Part shown: positions 15,059 through 22,693 of the stretch, in pieces
Numbering within the stretch: the first letter of the stretch is position 1
Layout: every line of letters begins with the position of its first letter
Source: Akkermansia muciniphila
Lineage (GTDB): Bacteria; Verrucomicrobiota; Verrucomicrobiia; Verrucomicrobiales; Akkermansiaceae
DNA length: 34,315 nt
Reading direction: 5' to 3'
Assembly: GCA_945879075.1 (NCBI GenBank)
Contig: CAMCUY010000017.1
Span: 1-34,315, forward strand
Made by a program: the position numbers and the translations under genes
The notes under the pieces: generated by a model
Databases searched by the model: none
Told to the model about the DNA's origin: nothing
Seen by the model: the letters and a program-made list of their open reading frames with translations, nothing else

Positions 15059-16774
15059 CTATTCCCCGCCGCCGATGTCGGAGGAGGTGACGGAGATGAC
15101 TTCCTCGATGGTGGTTTCGCCCTTCATCACCTTGTGCCAGCCGTATTCGCGCATTGGGATATAGCCGTCGCGGACGGCTTGGGCACGGAGCTCGACGGCT
15201 TGGGCGCGGTGCGCGACGAGTTCCTGCATCGGCTGGGTGAGCAGGATGATTTCGTAAATCGCGAGTCGGCCGGAAAAGCCGGTCATGCGGCAGCGGTCGC
15301 AGCCTTTCGGCGCATAAACGTGGCCGGGAATGTGCAGCGGAATGCCGAGCTCGCGCTTGTCCTGCTCGGAAACCTCGCGCGGGGTTTTGCAATGCGGGCA
15401 AAGTTTCCGGACGAGGCGTTGAGCCAAAAAGGCGCGCACGGCGGCGGAGACGAGAAACGGCTCCACGCCCATGTCGATGAGCCGGCTGATGCCGCCCATC
15501 GCGTCGTTGGTGTGGAGCGTGGAGAACACCAAGTGACCGGTGAGCGAGGCGCGGATGGCGATTTCCGCGGTCTCTAGGTCGCGGATTTCCCCGATCATCA
15601 CGATGTTAGGATCGGCCCGGAGAATCGAGCGCAGCGCGGTGGCGAAGGTCAGGCCGATCTCGTTTTTCACGGCGATCTGCATGACGCCGGTGAGCTTGTT
15701 TTCCACCGGGTCCTCGACGGTGACGATGCGCCGCTCGGGGTGGTTCACCTCGGTGAGGAACGAGTAAAGACTGGTCGATTTACCCGATCCGGTCGGGCCG
15801 GTGATGAGGATGATGCCGTTAGGAAGGTGCAGGAGAGACTCGATTTTCTTCAACACGAAAGGCTCCATGCCGAGCTTGGCGATGTTGAATTTCTCCTGGT
15901 TGAGGAGTCGCAGGGAAACGCTCTCGCCCTCGACGGTCGGCACGGTGGCAACGCGGACGTCGATGGTCGCGCCTTCGAACTGGAGGTTGATCCGGCCGTC
16001 CTGCGGCACCCGGCGCTCGGCGATGTCGAGGCGCGCCATGATTTTCAAACGGGCGATGACCGAGCTTTGCAGCGCCTTGATGTTTTCCGGCACGGCGATC
16101 TCGATCAGGCGGCCGTCGATCCGGTAGCGGATGCGGAGATTCGTGCTGAGCGGCTCGACGTGGATGTCCGTTGCGCGCTGGTCGAGCGCCTCGCGGATGA
16201 TCTGGTTGACGAACTTGACCACGGAGGCTTCCTCGTCGTCGTCCTGGTCGATGACGTTGGCCTCGTCCTCGCCGCTTTCGATCTGATCGTAGTCGAAATC
16301 GCGGCCTTCGAGGATTTGCTCGAAGGTGTCCGCGCCGACCCCGTAAAGGCGGCGTAGCGCTTCATAAAGCCGCTTGCGGGAGGCCATGCACCAGTCGATG
16401 GGCAGCGCGAGTTCCTGCGCGGCGGCTTGGCGGGCGACCAGATTGAAGGGGTCGAACGTGCAGAGCTTCAGCCGCTTGTGATCGCCCTCGCCGGTGATGG
16501 CGACGGGCAAAAGGCGGTGCCTCAGCGCCAGCCGCGGGCCGCAAGCCTCGCGCAACGGCAACGGCACTTCCGCCAGCGGGATGCTGTCGAGCCACTCGAT
16601 GCCGAGGTCGTGCGCGAGCTCGCGCATATAGCGCTCCTCATCGACCACGCCAGCGTCGAGCACGTCATCGATGGGCGAGCGCTGGCGTTGGGCGGCGCCT
16701 CGAAGGACTTCGGTAAGCGCGGGAATGTCCTCGCAACCAGTGCGACGAGCAGGTTCGATCAAAAGCTGGGTCAT
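15059..16774 (-). CDS. gspE: Type II secretion/type IV pilus assembly ATPase GspE/PilB
   Basis: 571 residues from the ATG at 16774; a TTG at 16798 would add eight residues. An N-terminal MshEN-type domain (about 20-150) precedes the ATPase core. Walker A is GPTGSGKS (326-333), the Asp box EDPVE near 354, Walker B IVMIGEIRD (391-399) and the His box STLHTNDA near 418. A tetracysteine zinc motif, CPHC at 459-462 and CDRC at 492-495, is typical of GspE/PilB rather than PilT. An acidic insert near 165-183 (DDDEE) is present. It powers pseudopilus or pilus assembly through GspF, whose gene lies downstream. Confidence 0.95.
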   Translation of the reverse strand: MTQLLIEPARRTGCEDIPALTEVLRGAAQRQRSPIDDVLDAGVVDEERYMRELAHDLGIEWLDSIPLAEVPLPLREACGPRLALRHRLLPVAITGEGDHKRLKLCTFDPFNLVARQAAAQELALPIDWCMASRKRLYEALRRLYGVGADTFEQILEGRDFDYDQIESGEDEANVIDQDDDEEASVVKFVNQIIREALDQRATDIHVEPLSTNLRIRYRIDGRLIEIAVPENIKALQSSVIARLKIMARLDIAERRVPQDGRINLQFEGATIDVRVATVPTVEGESVSLRLLNQEKFNIAKLGMEPFVLKKIESLLHLPNGIILITGPTGSGKSTSLYSFLTEVNHPERRIVTVEDPVENKLTGVMQIAVKNEIGLTFATALRSILRADPNIVMIGEIRDLETAEIAIRASLTGHLVFSTLHTNDAMGGISRLIDMGVEPFLVSAAVRAFLAQRLVRKLCPHCKTPREVSEQDKRELGIPLHIPGHVYAPKGCDRCRMTGFSGRLAIYEIILLTQPMQELVAHRAQAVELRAQAVRDGYIPMREYGWHKVMKGETTIEEVISVTSSDIGGGE

Positions 16775-16900
16775 GAGTGGCGACTTCTTGTCGCTCAAAA
16801 GCCGCCCGCCCGCAACCTTGTCTCTCGAAATTGCACAAATAGCCTGCGGCGAGGCGGGATTTCACGTGCGGTCCGGGCTATTTCCTGCATCGTTTCGGGC

Positions 16901-17701
16901 GTGTCGTATCTGGAAATCAAAAACCTCCACACCCATTTCAGCCAACGGACCGGCTCGGTGTTTTCGCCCGGCAAGCACGTCGTCCGCGCGGTGGACGGAG
17001 TGAGCCTGAGTCTCGAAAAGGGCGAGATTCTCGGCCTCGTTGGAGAATCGGGCTGCGGGAAATCCACCTTTTCGCGCACCATCATGCAGCTCATCCCGGC
17101 GACTTCCGGCACGGTGGTGCTCGATGGCGAGGACCTTTCCGCGCTCGCCCCGGCGGAAGTCCGCAAGCGGCGGCTGGATTTCCAAATGGTTTTCCAAGAT
17201 CCCTACGCCTCGCTCAACCCGCGGATGACGATCTTCTCCACCCTCGCCGAAGCCGTCCGCCAGCGCCATCCGAAGCTGAAGGGCGACGCGCTCTTCCACC
17301 GCGTGGAAACGCTCATGGCCACCGTCGGCCTCGATGCGAAAGTCATGCGCAAATACCCGCACGAATTCTCCGGCGGCCAACGCCAGCGCATCGCCATCGC
17401 CCGCGCGCTCGCCCCGGAACCGAAGCTCGTCATCGCCGACGAACCGGTCTCCGCACTCGATGTCTCCATCCAGTCGCAGATCCTCAATCTCATCACCTCG
17501 CTCCAGAAAGACCTCGGGCTGACGATGATTTTCATCTCCCATGACCTTGGCGTCGTCCACTACATCGCCGACCGCATCGCCGTGATGTATCAGGGGAAAA
17601 TCGTCGAATCCGGCCCCGCCGGAAAGGTTTTCCACGAGCCGCAGGCCGACTACACCAAGCGCCTGCTCGCCTCAATCCCGCGGCTGGCTGCGAATGGTTA
17701 G
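16901..17701 (+). CDS. Oligopeptide-type ABC transporter ATP-binding protein (OppF/DppF-like)
   Basis: 266 residues from the GTG at 16901; the upstream open frame lies opposite gspE and is not family-like. Walker A is GESGCGKS (48-55), Q-loop MVFQDPYASLNPRM near 96-109 (an OppF/DppF hallmark), signature EFSGGQRQR near 155-163, Walker B LVIADEPVSALD near 176-187 and switch His in ISHDLG. It ends in an oligopeptide-type tail with EPQADYTKRLL. The family powers import of peptides or similar solutes, usually with an OppD partner, two permeases and a binding protein; none is nearby, so it is an orphan ATPase here. It converges on pxpA with a 30-nt overlap; 5-oxoproline or peptide uptake is possible but speculative. 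Confidence 0.9.
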   Translation: MSYLEIKNLHTHFSQRTGSVFSPGKHVVRAVDGVSLSLEKGEILGLVGESGCGKSTFSRTIMQLIPATSGTVVLDGEDLSALAPAEVRKRRLDFQMVFQDPYASLNPRMTIFSTLAEAVRQRHPKLKGDALFHRVETLMATVGLDAKVMRKYPHEFSGGQRQRIAIARALAPEPKLVIADEPVSALDVSIQSQILNLITSLQKDLGLTMIFISHDLGVVHYIADRIAVMYQGKIVESGPAGKVFHEPQADYTKRLLASIPRLAANG

Positions 17702-18385
17702 GCCGTCCGCTTCCAGCGCGGCGCGCAAGTTCCGCAGGATTTCCACCGCCGTCGGCCCGTCGCCGTGGACGCAGAGGGAATCGACCTTGCCGTTGGAAAC
17801 GATCGCCACCGCCTGGGCCACCGCGTCGGCCACGTTGGCAATCACCGCGCCCGGCTCGGCCCGCGGCATCAGCGAGCCGTTTTCCAGATAGCGGCGGTCC
17901 GCGAAACCTTCCGCGCAGATCGCCAGCCCGGCGGCCCGGCCGGCAGCGGCGAGTTGGCCCGCGGGCGGCGCGTAGAGCGTCAATTCAGGCGAAATGGAAA
18001 CGATCCCTTCCACCACGGCCGCGGCCAGCGCCGCATCGCGGTCCGCCTGATTGTAGAGCGAGCCATGAGGCTTCACATGATTGAGCCGCGCGCCCGCCTC
18101 CGCGGCTAATGCGGAAAGTTTCCCGACCTGCCGCCGCACCAGACCGGTGACTTGATCCAGCGGCAGCACCAAGGCCCGCCGGCCGAAATGCTCGCGGTCC
18201 TCGTAACCCGGATGCGCGCCGATCGCCACGCCCGCCGCCATCGCCAATTCGATCGCCCGCCTCATCGTTAGCTCATCGCCGGCATGGCCGCCGCAAGCAA
18301 TGTTCGCGGAACTCACCAGCCCGAGAAGCGCCTCGTCCTCACTCCCACCCTCGCCGAGATCAGCATTCAGATCGATGAATCGCAT
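17672..18385 (-). CDS. pxpA: 5-oxoprolinase subunit PxpA (LamB/YcsF family)
   Basis: 237 residues from the ATG at 18385; a longer open frame upstream lies inside pxpBC. Motifs match the LamB/YcsF family: IDLNADLGEG at the start, SANIACGGHAGDE near 30, GAHPGYEDREHFGRR near 56, VKPHGSLYNQ near 100, AEGFADRRY near 154 and CVHGDGP near 209. PxpA acts with PxpB and PxpC in ATP-dependent opening of 5-oxoproline (pyroglutamate) to glutamate, clearing a damage product of glutamine and glutamate. It follows the fused pxpBC gene after 8 nt, so the set is complete in two genes. Confidence 0.93.
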   Translation of the reverse strand: MRFIDLNADLGEGGSEDEALLGLVSSANIACGGHAGDELTMRRAIELAMAAGVAIGAHPGYEDREHFGRRALVLPLDQVTGLVRRQVGKLSALAAEAGARLNHVKPHGSLYNQADRDAALAAAVVEGIVSISPELTLYAPPAGQLAAAGRAAGLAICAEGFADRRYLENGSLMPRAEPGAVIANVADAVAQAVAIVSNGKVDSLCVHGDGPTAVEILRNLRAALEADGLTIRSQPRD

Positions 18386-18393
18386 TGCCGTGA

Positions 18394-19977
18394 TTACAAC
18401 AGTTTCAGTCCCGTCCGCAAGCTTGCGAAATCCCGCTCCTCCCGCCACCGTAGTTCCCGCGCCTCTTCCCAAGTCACCTCGCGCAATCTCACGGCAGCAC
18501 CCGGCCACGCCCGCGCCAGCTTCGGCAAATCCACGGAAATCACATGGCCGATCTGCGGATAGCCGCCGATGGTCTGCCGCTCCGCCAGCAGAATGATAGG
18601 CTGCCCGTCCGGCGGCACTTGCACCGAGCCGCAGGCCACCGGCTGCGAGATCATTTCGCGGGGCTCGGCGAGTTCCAGCGTCGTGCCTGCCAGACGCGCG
18701 CCCATCCGGTCCGACCGCGGCGTGAGTTGATAGACTTCCGAGCGGAACCGCCGCCGCGCCGCCTCCGAAAACCAATGCTGCTGCACGCCGGGCAGAAACC
18801 GCAGCACGACCTCCGAAATTCGGTCCCCCCGTCCGACATGCCAGTCGCCGCAGCGCGGGACTTCTGCCGGCTCGCCGAAAACCAAGCGATCCCCCGCTCT
18901 CAACGCCCGCCCGTGAAATCCTCCGAAACCCGCCCGCAAGTCCGTCGACGCGCTGCCCAGCAAGTCCGGCACCCGCAGTCCGCCGGCCACCGCGAGGCAG
19001 GCGCGGACGCCGCCCGTTAGTTTCGAAAAATCCACCGTCTCGCCCGCCGCCACGCGCCGCGATTTCCCCGTCTCGCCCACCCACGCCACCGTCGTTTCCA
19101 CGTGGAATTTCAAGACCGGTCCGCGGATGCAGATTTCCAAGGCCGCCGCGCCTTCCTCGTTTCCCACCATCAGATTCGCCACCCGCAAGGCGTGCCGGTC
19201 CACCGCCCCGCCGGGCGAAACGCCGGACGATTCGTGGCCCGGCCGCCCCAGATCCTGCACCGTCGTCAACGCGCCCGGTTCAATCACCTCGATCCAGCGC
19301 TCACTTGTTATTTCAGCGAGCGGTGGAATTTCAGCCGCCTCCCCAAGCTCCTCCACCGGCACGAAGCGCACTCGGTCCCCGGACCGCAACAAGGCCGGCC
19401 GCGCCGCCAGCGGATCAAACAAGCCCGCGTCCGTCCGTCCCAGCACATGCCAGCCGCCGGGCGACGCGAACGGATAGATCCCCGCCTGCCCGCCCGCCAC
19501 CGCCACCGATCCCGCGGGCACCGCCAGCCGCGGAGTTTCCCGCCGCGGCACGCGCAGGCATTCCGGCAGACCCAGCAGATAGGGAAATCCCGGCGAGAAC
19601 CCCACCGCCGCCACCGTGTAAACCGCGCCGCTGTGCCGCGCGATCACCTCCGCCACTGCCAAGCCCGTCCGCTCTGCCAGACCCTCCAAATCCGGCCCGT
19701 GCCCGCCGCCGTAACAAACCGGAATTTCACGCTCCCCACCTTCGATCAAACGATCCGCAACCACCACCGACCCGATCCATTCCAAAATTTCCAAACCGTC
19801 CGCCTCATCAAAGCGCACCGCCAGCGAATCGAACGAAGGCACCACGTCCAGCACCCCGGCCGGCCGGTCGTTTTCCAAAGCCGCGGCCAAACCCATCACC
19901 CGCGCCAGCGCCGCCTCGCCGGATACACCGGGAAACTCCACCAGCCATGCGGAATCACCGAGAGCTTTGAGCGTCAT
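18394..19977 (-). CDS. pxpBC: Fused 5-oxoprolinase subunits PxpB-PxpC
   Basis: 527 residues combining two proteins normally encoded separately. Residues 1-220 are PxpB/KipI-like: ALGDSAWLVEF, VVPSFDSLAV near 45, VGFSPGFPYLLGLP (125-138) and GGQAGIYPFASPGGW near 162. Residues 230-527 are PxpC/KipA-like: IEPGALTTVQDLGRPG (231-246), GAVDRHALRVANLMVGN near 256, RSDRMGARLAG and the C-terminal GGYPQIGHV. Both halves belong to the carboxyltransferase C/D (allophanate hydrolase) families. With PxpA they make the ATP-dependent 5-oxoprolinase. The fusion fixes a 1:1 ratio. A degenerate palindrome TTCCACGTGGAA at 19096-19107 lies within the coding region. Confidence 0.92.
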   Translation of the reverse strand: MTLKALGDSAWLVEFPGVSGEAALARVMGLAAALENDRPAGVLDVVPSFDSLAVRFDEADGLEILEWIGSVVVADRLIEGGEREIPVCYGGGHGPDLEGLAERTGLAVAEVIARHSGAVYTVAAVGFSPGFPYLLGLPECLRVPRRETPRLAVPAGSVAVAGGQAGIYPFASPGGWHVLGRTDAGLFDPLAARPALLRSGDRVRFVPVEELGEAAEIPPLAEITSERWIEVIEPGALTTVQDLGRPGHESSGVSPGGAVDRHALRVANLMVGNEEGAAALEICIRGPVLKFHVETTVAWVGETGKSRRVAAGETVDFSKLTGGVRACLAVAGGLRVPDLLGSASTDLRAGFGGFHGRALRAGDRLVFGEPAEVPRCGDWHVGRGDRISEVVLRFLPGVQQHWFSEAARRRFRSEVYQLTPRSDRMGARLAGTTLELAEPREMISQPVACGSVQVPPDGQPIILLAERQTIGGYPQIGHVISVDLPKLARAWPGAAVRLREVTWEEARELRWREERDFASLRTGLKLL

Positions 19978-20039
19978 GGCCGCATCCTCGCACGTCCCCG
20001 CAGACTTGCCAATCTCGGTGAATCGGCGAGCTTAAGGGG

Positions 20040-20058
20040 AAGGGACGTCTCGTCCCTT
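20040..20058 (+). promoter_or_regulatory. Stem-loop just upstream of the L,D-transpeptidase start
   Basis: AAGGGACG-TCT-CGTCCCTT, a perfect 8-bp stem with a 3-nt loop, ending 10 nt before the ATG at 20069. It takes in the only purine-rich ribosome-binding-like sequence (AAGGGA), so it could limit translation initiation. It may also be a dispersed repeat unit. No regulator is suggested by the sequence. Confidence 0.5.
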
Positions 20059-20068
20059 ATCAATTTCC

Positions 20069-20794
20069 ATGAAACCCATCCTCATCACCTGCCTGCTCGG
20101 GATCACCCCGCTTGCTTCCTGTCAGGACCGGAAAAAATCCGCGTTCGGCGAGACCCGCGCCGCCGCAGCCGCCGCCAACGTGCGCCCCGCCCTCGAGCGC
20201 GACCTGACTGCCGCCGGCCTGCGCCTCGGCGATCCCGTTTTCATCCGTGCGTTCAAAGAGGAAAAGCTATTGGAATTGTTCGTCCGCAACCGCGCGAGCG
20301 GGAAATTCGACCTCTTTCGCACCTATCCGATTGCAGCCGCGTCCGGCGGCCCCGGCCCGAAGCTCATGGAAGGTGACGGCCAGGTGCCGGAGGGTTTCTA
20401 CCACGTCCCGCCCGCCGCGATGAAACCTGACAGCCGATACCACCTCGCCTTCAACATCGGCTATCCCAACGAATTCGACCGCGCCCACCAGCGCACCGGC
20501 AGCGCGATCATGGTTCACGGCAACAACGTTTCAATCGGCTGCCTCGCCATGACCGACGCCAAAATCGAGGAAATTTACACGCTCTGCGCCGCCGCCCACC
20601 AAGCGGGCCAGGCCTATTTCCGCGTCCATCTTTTCCCCTTCCGCATGACCGCGGCGCGCCTCGAAAAAGCCGCGGGAAACCCGAACCACGCCTTCTGGAA
20701 AAACCTCGCCGAAGGCCACGACCACTTCGAGAAGAACCACAACCCGCCGGACGTCACCGTGCGCGACGGGCGCTACCAATTGTTAATCCTCTGA
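20069..20794 (+). CDS. YafK-type L,D-transpeptidase lipoprotein
   Basis: 241 residues. A lipoprotein signal peptide MKPILITCLLGITPLASC gives Cys18 as the lipid site. The YkuD-fold catalytic motif is MVHGNNVSIGCLAM, with His150 and Cys158, preceded by GxVPEGFYHV near 104 and FNIGYPNEFDRAH near 128, which is the YafK/ErfK variant. Such enzymes use a Cys thioester at a diaminopimelate-containing stem peptide to cross-link peptidoglycan or to attach or release outer-membrane lipoproteins; E. coli YafK (DpaA) releases Braun lipoprotein. The exact activity here is unknown. It stands alone, divergent from pxpBC and convergent with the response regulator. Confidence 0.88.
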   Translation: MKPILITCLLGITPLASCQDRKKSAFGETRAAAAAANVRPALERDLTAAGLRLGDPVFIRAFKEEKLLELFVRNRASGKFDLFRTYPIAAASGGPGPKLMEGDGQVPEGFYHVPPAAMKPDSRYHLAFNIGYPNEFDRAHQRTGSAIMVHGNNVSIGCLAMTDAKIEEIYTLCAAAHQAGQAYFRVHLFPFRMTAARLEKAAGNPNHAFWKNLAEGHDHFEKNHNPPDVTVRDGRYQLLIL

Positions 20795-20801
20795 CCCCAT
20801 T

Positions 20802-20820
20802 CATGGCGACGGTCGCCATG
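20802..20820. other. Inverted repeat between convergent genes
   Basis: CATGGCGAC-G-GTCGCCATG, a 9-bp perfect inverted repeat 7 nt after the transpeptidase stop. No T-run follows on either strand. It may act as a weak bidirectional terminator or be a protein-binding palindrome. Confidence 0.4.
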
Positions 20821-20943
20821 GTCAGCACTTGAAGCGGGGGGGTGAGGTTGGTTTTCGGTTTCAAGTGTTAGGGGATTGGCTCTCGTGTCGGAGGGGCCGG
20901 GTAGTTGCAGTTCGCGGAAAATCACCTGCTTGAATACGCACGA

Positions 20944-21615
20944 TCAACGGCTAACCCGCTGCTCGTTGCCAGTCGAATTGAAAGCCCCCGCCTTGAGCGT
21001 GAGTCTCATCAGATCCGGCACCGAGCGGCTGCGGGTTTTTCTCATCAGGCGACCGCGGTGGATCTTCACGGTTTTTTCCGCGATCCCGAGGCGGGAGGCG
21101 ATTTGTTTGTTGAGAAGTCCGGCGAGCACTTGTTCCATCACTTGGAATTCGCGCGGCGTCAGGGTCCCGAGCATCGCGCGGGCCAGCGTCCGTTCGGCGT
21201 TGGTCCGGCGGACTTCGCGGGCGACATCGAGCGCGCGGATGACGGAGGAAAGCAGGATTTCATCGTTCACCGGCTTGAGCAGGAAATCCACGGCCCCCGC
21301 CTTCATCGCCCGCGCGCACATCGGAACATCGCCGTTTCCGGTTAGGAAAACGATCTGCTCGCCGTGGCCTTCGAGCGTGGTTTGCAGATTGAAGCCGTCC
21401 TGCGGATCGAGCACGAGGCAAACGGGTCCCGGATGCTCCGCGCGTTCGAGATAGTCGGCGGCGGAAGCGAAGGTTTCCACGGCGAGCCGGGCGGACCGGA
21501 GCAAGCGCTTCAAGCCGCAGCGGACCGACTCGTCGTCATCGACCACGCACACCAATGCCTCTGCATTCGGCGGTGCGGGAGTCGCGGTGAAATGGGGGGC
21601 TTCGTAAAGCATCAT
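20944..21615 (-). CDS. FixJ-type response regulator with LuxR helix-turn-helix
   Basis: 223 residues; two ATG codons in a row at the start. The receiver domain (about 20-140) has the acidic pocket VVDDDESV, candidate phosphoacceptor Asp in CLVLDPQDG (near 69), Thr in VFLTGNGDVPM and Lys in DFLLKPVND. The LuxR-type DNA-binding domain follows (about 150-200): LTPREFQVMEQVLAGLLNKQIASRLGIAEKTVKIHRG. The loop after the phosphoacceptor is several residues shorter than the normal DxxMPxxxG of FixJ proteins, which may affect phosphorylation or signalling. No histidine kinase gene is adjacent. It probably regulates genes elsewhere, and its start faces the three-gene operon beginning at 21778, so it could control that. 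Confidence 0.88.
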   Translation of the reverse strand: MMLYEAPHFTATPAPPNAEALVCVVDDDESVRCGLKRLLRSARLAVETFASAADYLERAEHPGPVCLVLDPQDGFNLQTTLEGHGEQIVFLTGNGDVPMCARAMKAGAVDFLLKPVNDEILLSSVIRALDVAREVRRTNAERTLARAMLGTLTPREFQVMEQVLAGLLNKQIASRLGIAEKTVKIHRGRLMRKTRSRSVPDLMRLTLKAGAFNSTGNEQRVSR

Positions 21616-21777
21616 TCGGAGAATGAGACAGTGCCATTATTCCCTGCAATGGCCCGGCAGGTCAAGCATGTGGAAGGTTCGATGTAGGACTTTGGTCTGA
21701 TGGAAATTGCCGGCCATTTGTGCAAGAGTGCATGCGAGTCGTTCATTTCAACCCCCCAATCTCCCATTCCGCCTGCC

Positions 21778-22689
21778 ATGAAAACCGCGCTCGCCATTGC
21801 CTTGATCGCCCTCTCATCCGCCGGCCTCAGTCCGAGTCAGGATGCCGAAAAAGACAGCGCCGCCATCCCTCCCGAGATGGCCGCCATCCTCTCCAACGAC
21901 CGCGCCTACGAGGCCGCCTATGCCAAGGCCGATGTCGAAGCGCTCGTCGGCTTTTTCACCGAAGACGCCGAATACACGTCCGACGACGGCCGTATTTTCA
22001 GTGGAAAGGCCGCGCTCAGGTCCTGCCTCCAAGACGCCTTCCGCACCAACAAGGGAGCGAAACTCGCGATCACCGTGGATTCGGTCAAGCCGCTCACTTC
22101 CGAGGTGCTCGTGGAAAAAGGCTCGACCCACGTGGCTTCCAAAACCGGCGACGTGGCTGAGTCGCTCTATACCGCGGTCCACGTCAAGAAGGACGACCAA
22201 TGGAAAATCAGCCAGCTCATCGAGACGCCGATGCGGGAAATCACCGCGAATGACCGGCTGGCGGAACTTTCCTGGCTGCTAGGTCATTGGGAGGAAGCGG
22301 ACAAGGAGGCGGGCGTGAGCATTCACAACCGCTACCAGTGGGCGAGCGGCGGCAATTTCATCACTCGCAACGTGACGGTGAAACGCGGCGATGATCCGGT
22401 GCTCGAAGGCTGGCAGATCATCGGTTGGGATCCGGTCGAGGGAGCCATTCACTCATGGACTTTCGACGACGCCGGCGGCTTCTCACAGGGCTATTGGACC
22501 CGCGAGGGAGAACGCTGGCTGGCACGGGAAACCGGCTACGCCGCGGACGGCAGCCGCAGCAGCGCCGATCAAACCATCACCAAAGCCGGCGACGACCGGT
22601 TCTTCTGGGAATCCGGCAACCGCACGCTCGACGGCGAGCCGCGGCCGGCCATCGGGCGCACTGAAATCCGCCGCGTGAAAGGAGAATAA
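21778..22689 (+). CDS. Secreted SnoaL/SgcJ-like NTF2-fold protein with lipocalin-like C-terminal domain
   Basis: 303 residues from the ATG at 21778, where a clear signal peptide begins (MKTALAIALIALSSAGLSPS); an upstream in-frame ATG at 21700 would bury it. Residues about 40-150 resemble the TIGR02246/DUF4440 NTF2-like group: YEAAYAKADVEALVGFFTEDAEYTSDDGRIFSGKAAL. Residues 160-303 form a second beta-rich domain beginning AELSWLLGHWEE, with many Trp residues, similar in style to DUF1579/lipocalin-like proteins. NTF2-like pockets bind small ligands, but no active site can be named. It is followed after 4 nt by the Gly/Ser/Arg-rich protein, so the two are likely co-expressed. Confidence 0.75.
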   Translation: MKTALAIALIALSSAGLSPSQDAEKDSAAIPPEMAAILSNDRAYEAAYAKADVEALVGFFTEDAEYTSDDGRIFSGKAALRSCLQDAFRTNKGAKLAITVDSVKPLTSEVLVEKGSTHVASKTGDVAESLYTAVHVKKDDQWKISQLIETPMREITANDRLAELSWLLGHWEEADKEAGVSIHNRYQWASGGNFITRNVTVKRGDDPVLEGWQIIGWDPVEGAIHSWTFDDAGGFSQGYWTREGERWLARETGYAADGSRSSADQTITKAGDDRFFWESGNRTLDGEPRPAIGRTEIRRVKGE

Positions 22690-22693
22690 GGCC

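Noticed and set aside
17672..19084. 470-aa open frame covering pxpA and part of pxpBC
   Set aside because: Only the part from the ATG at 18385 looks like a protein family; the upstream portion is an out-of-frame shadow of pxpBC.
19094..19109. Possible third parS site inside pxpBC
   Set aside because: The core TTCCACGTGGAA is a perfect 12-bp palindrome, but only 12 of 16 positions match the parS consensus, so it is too weak to call.
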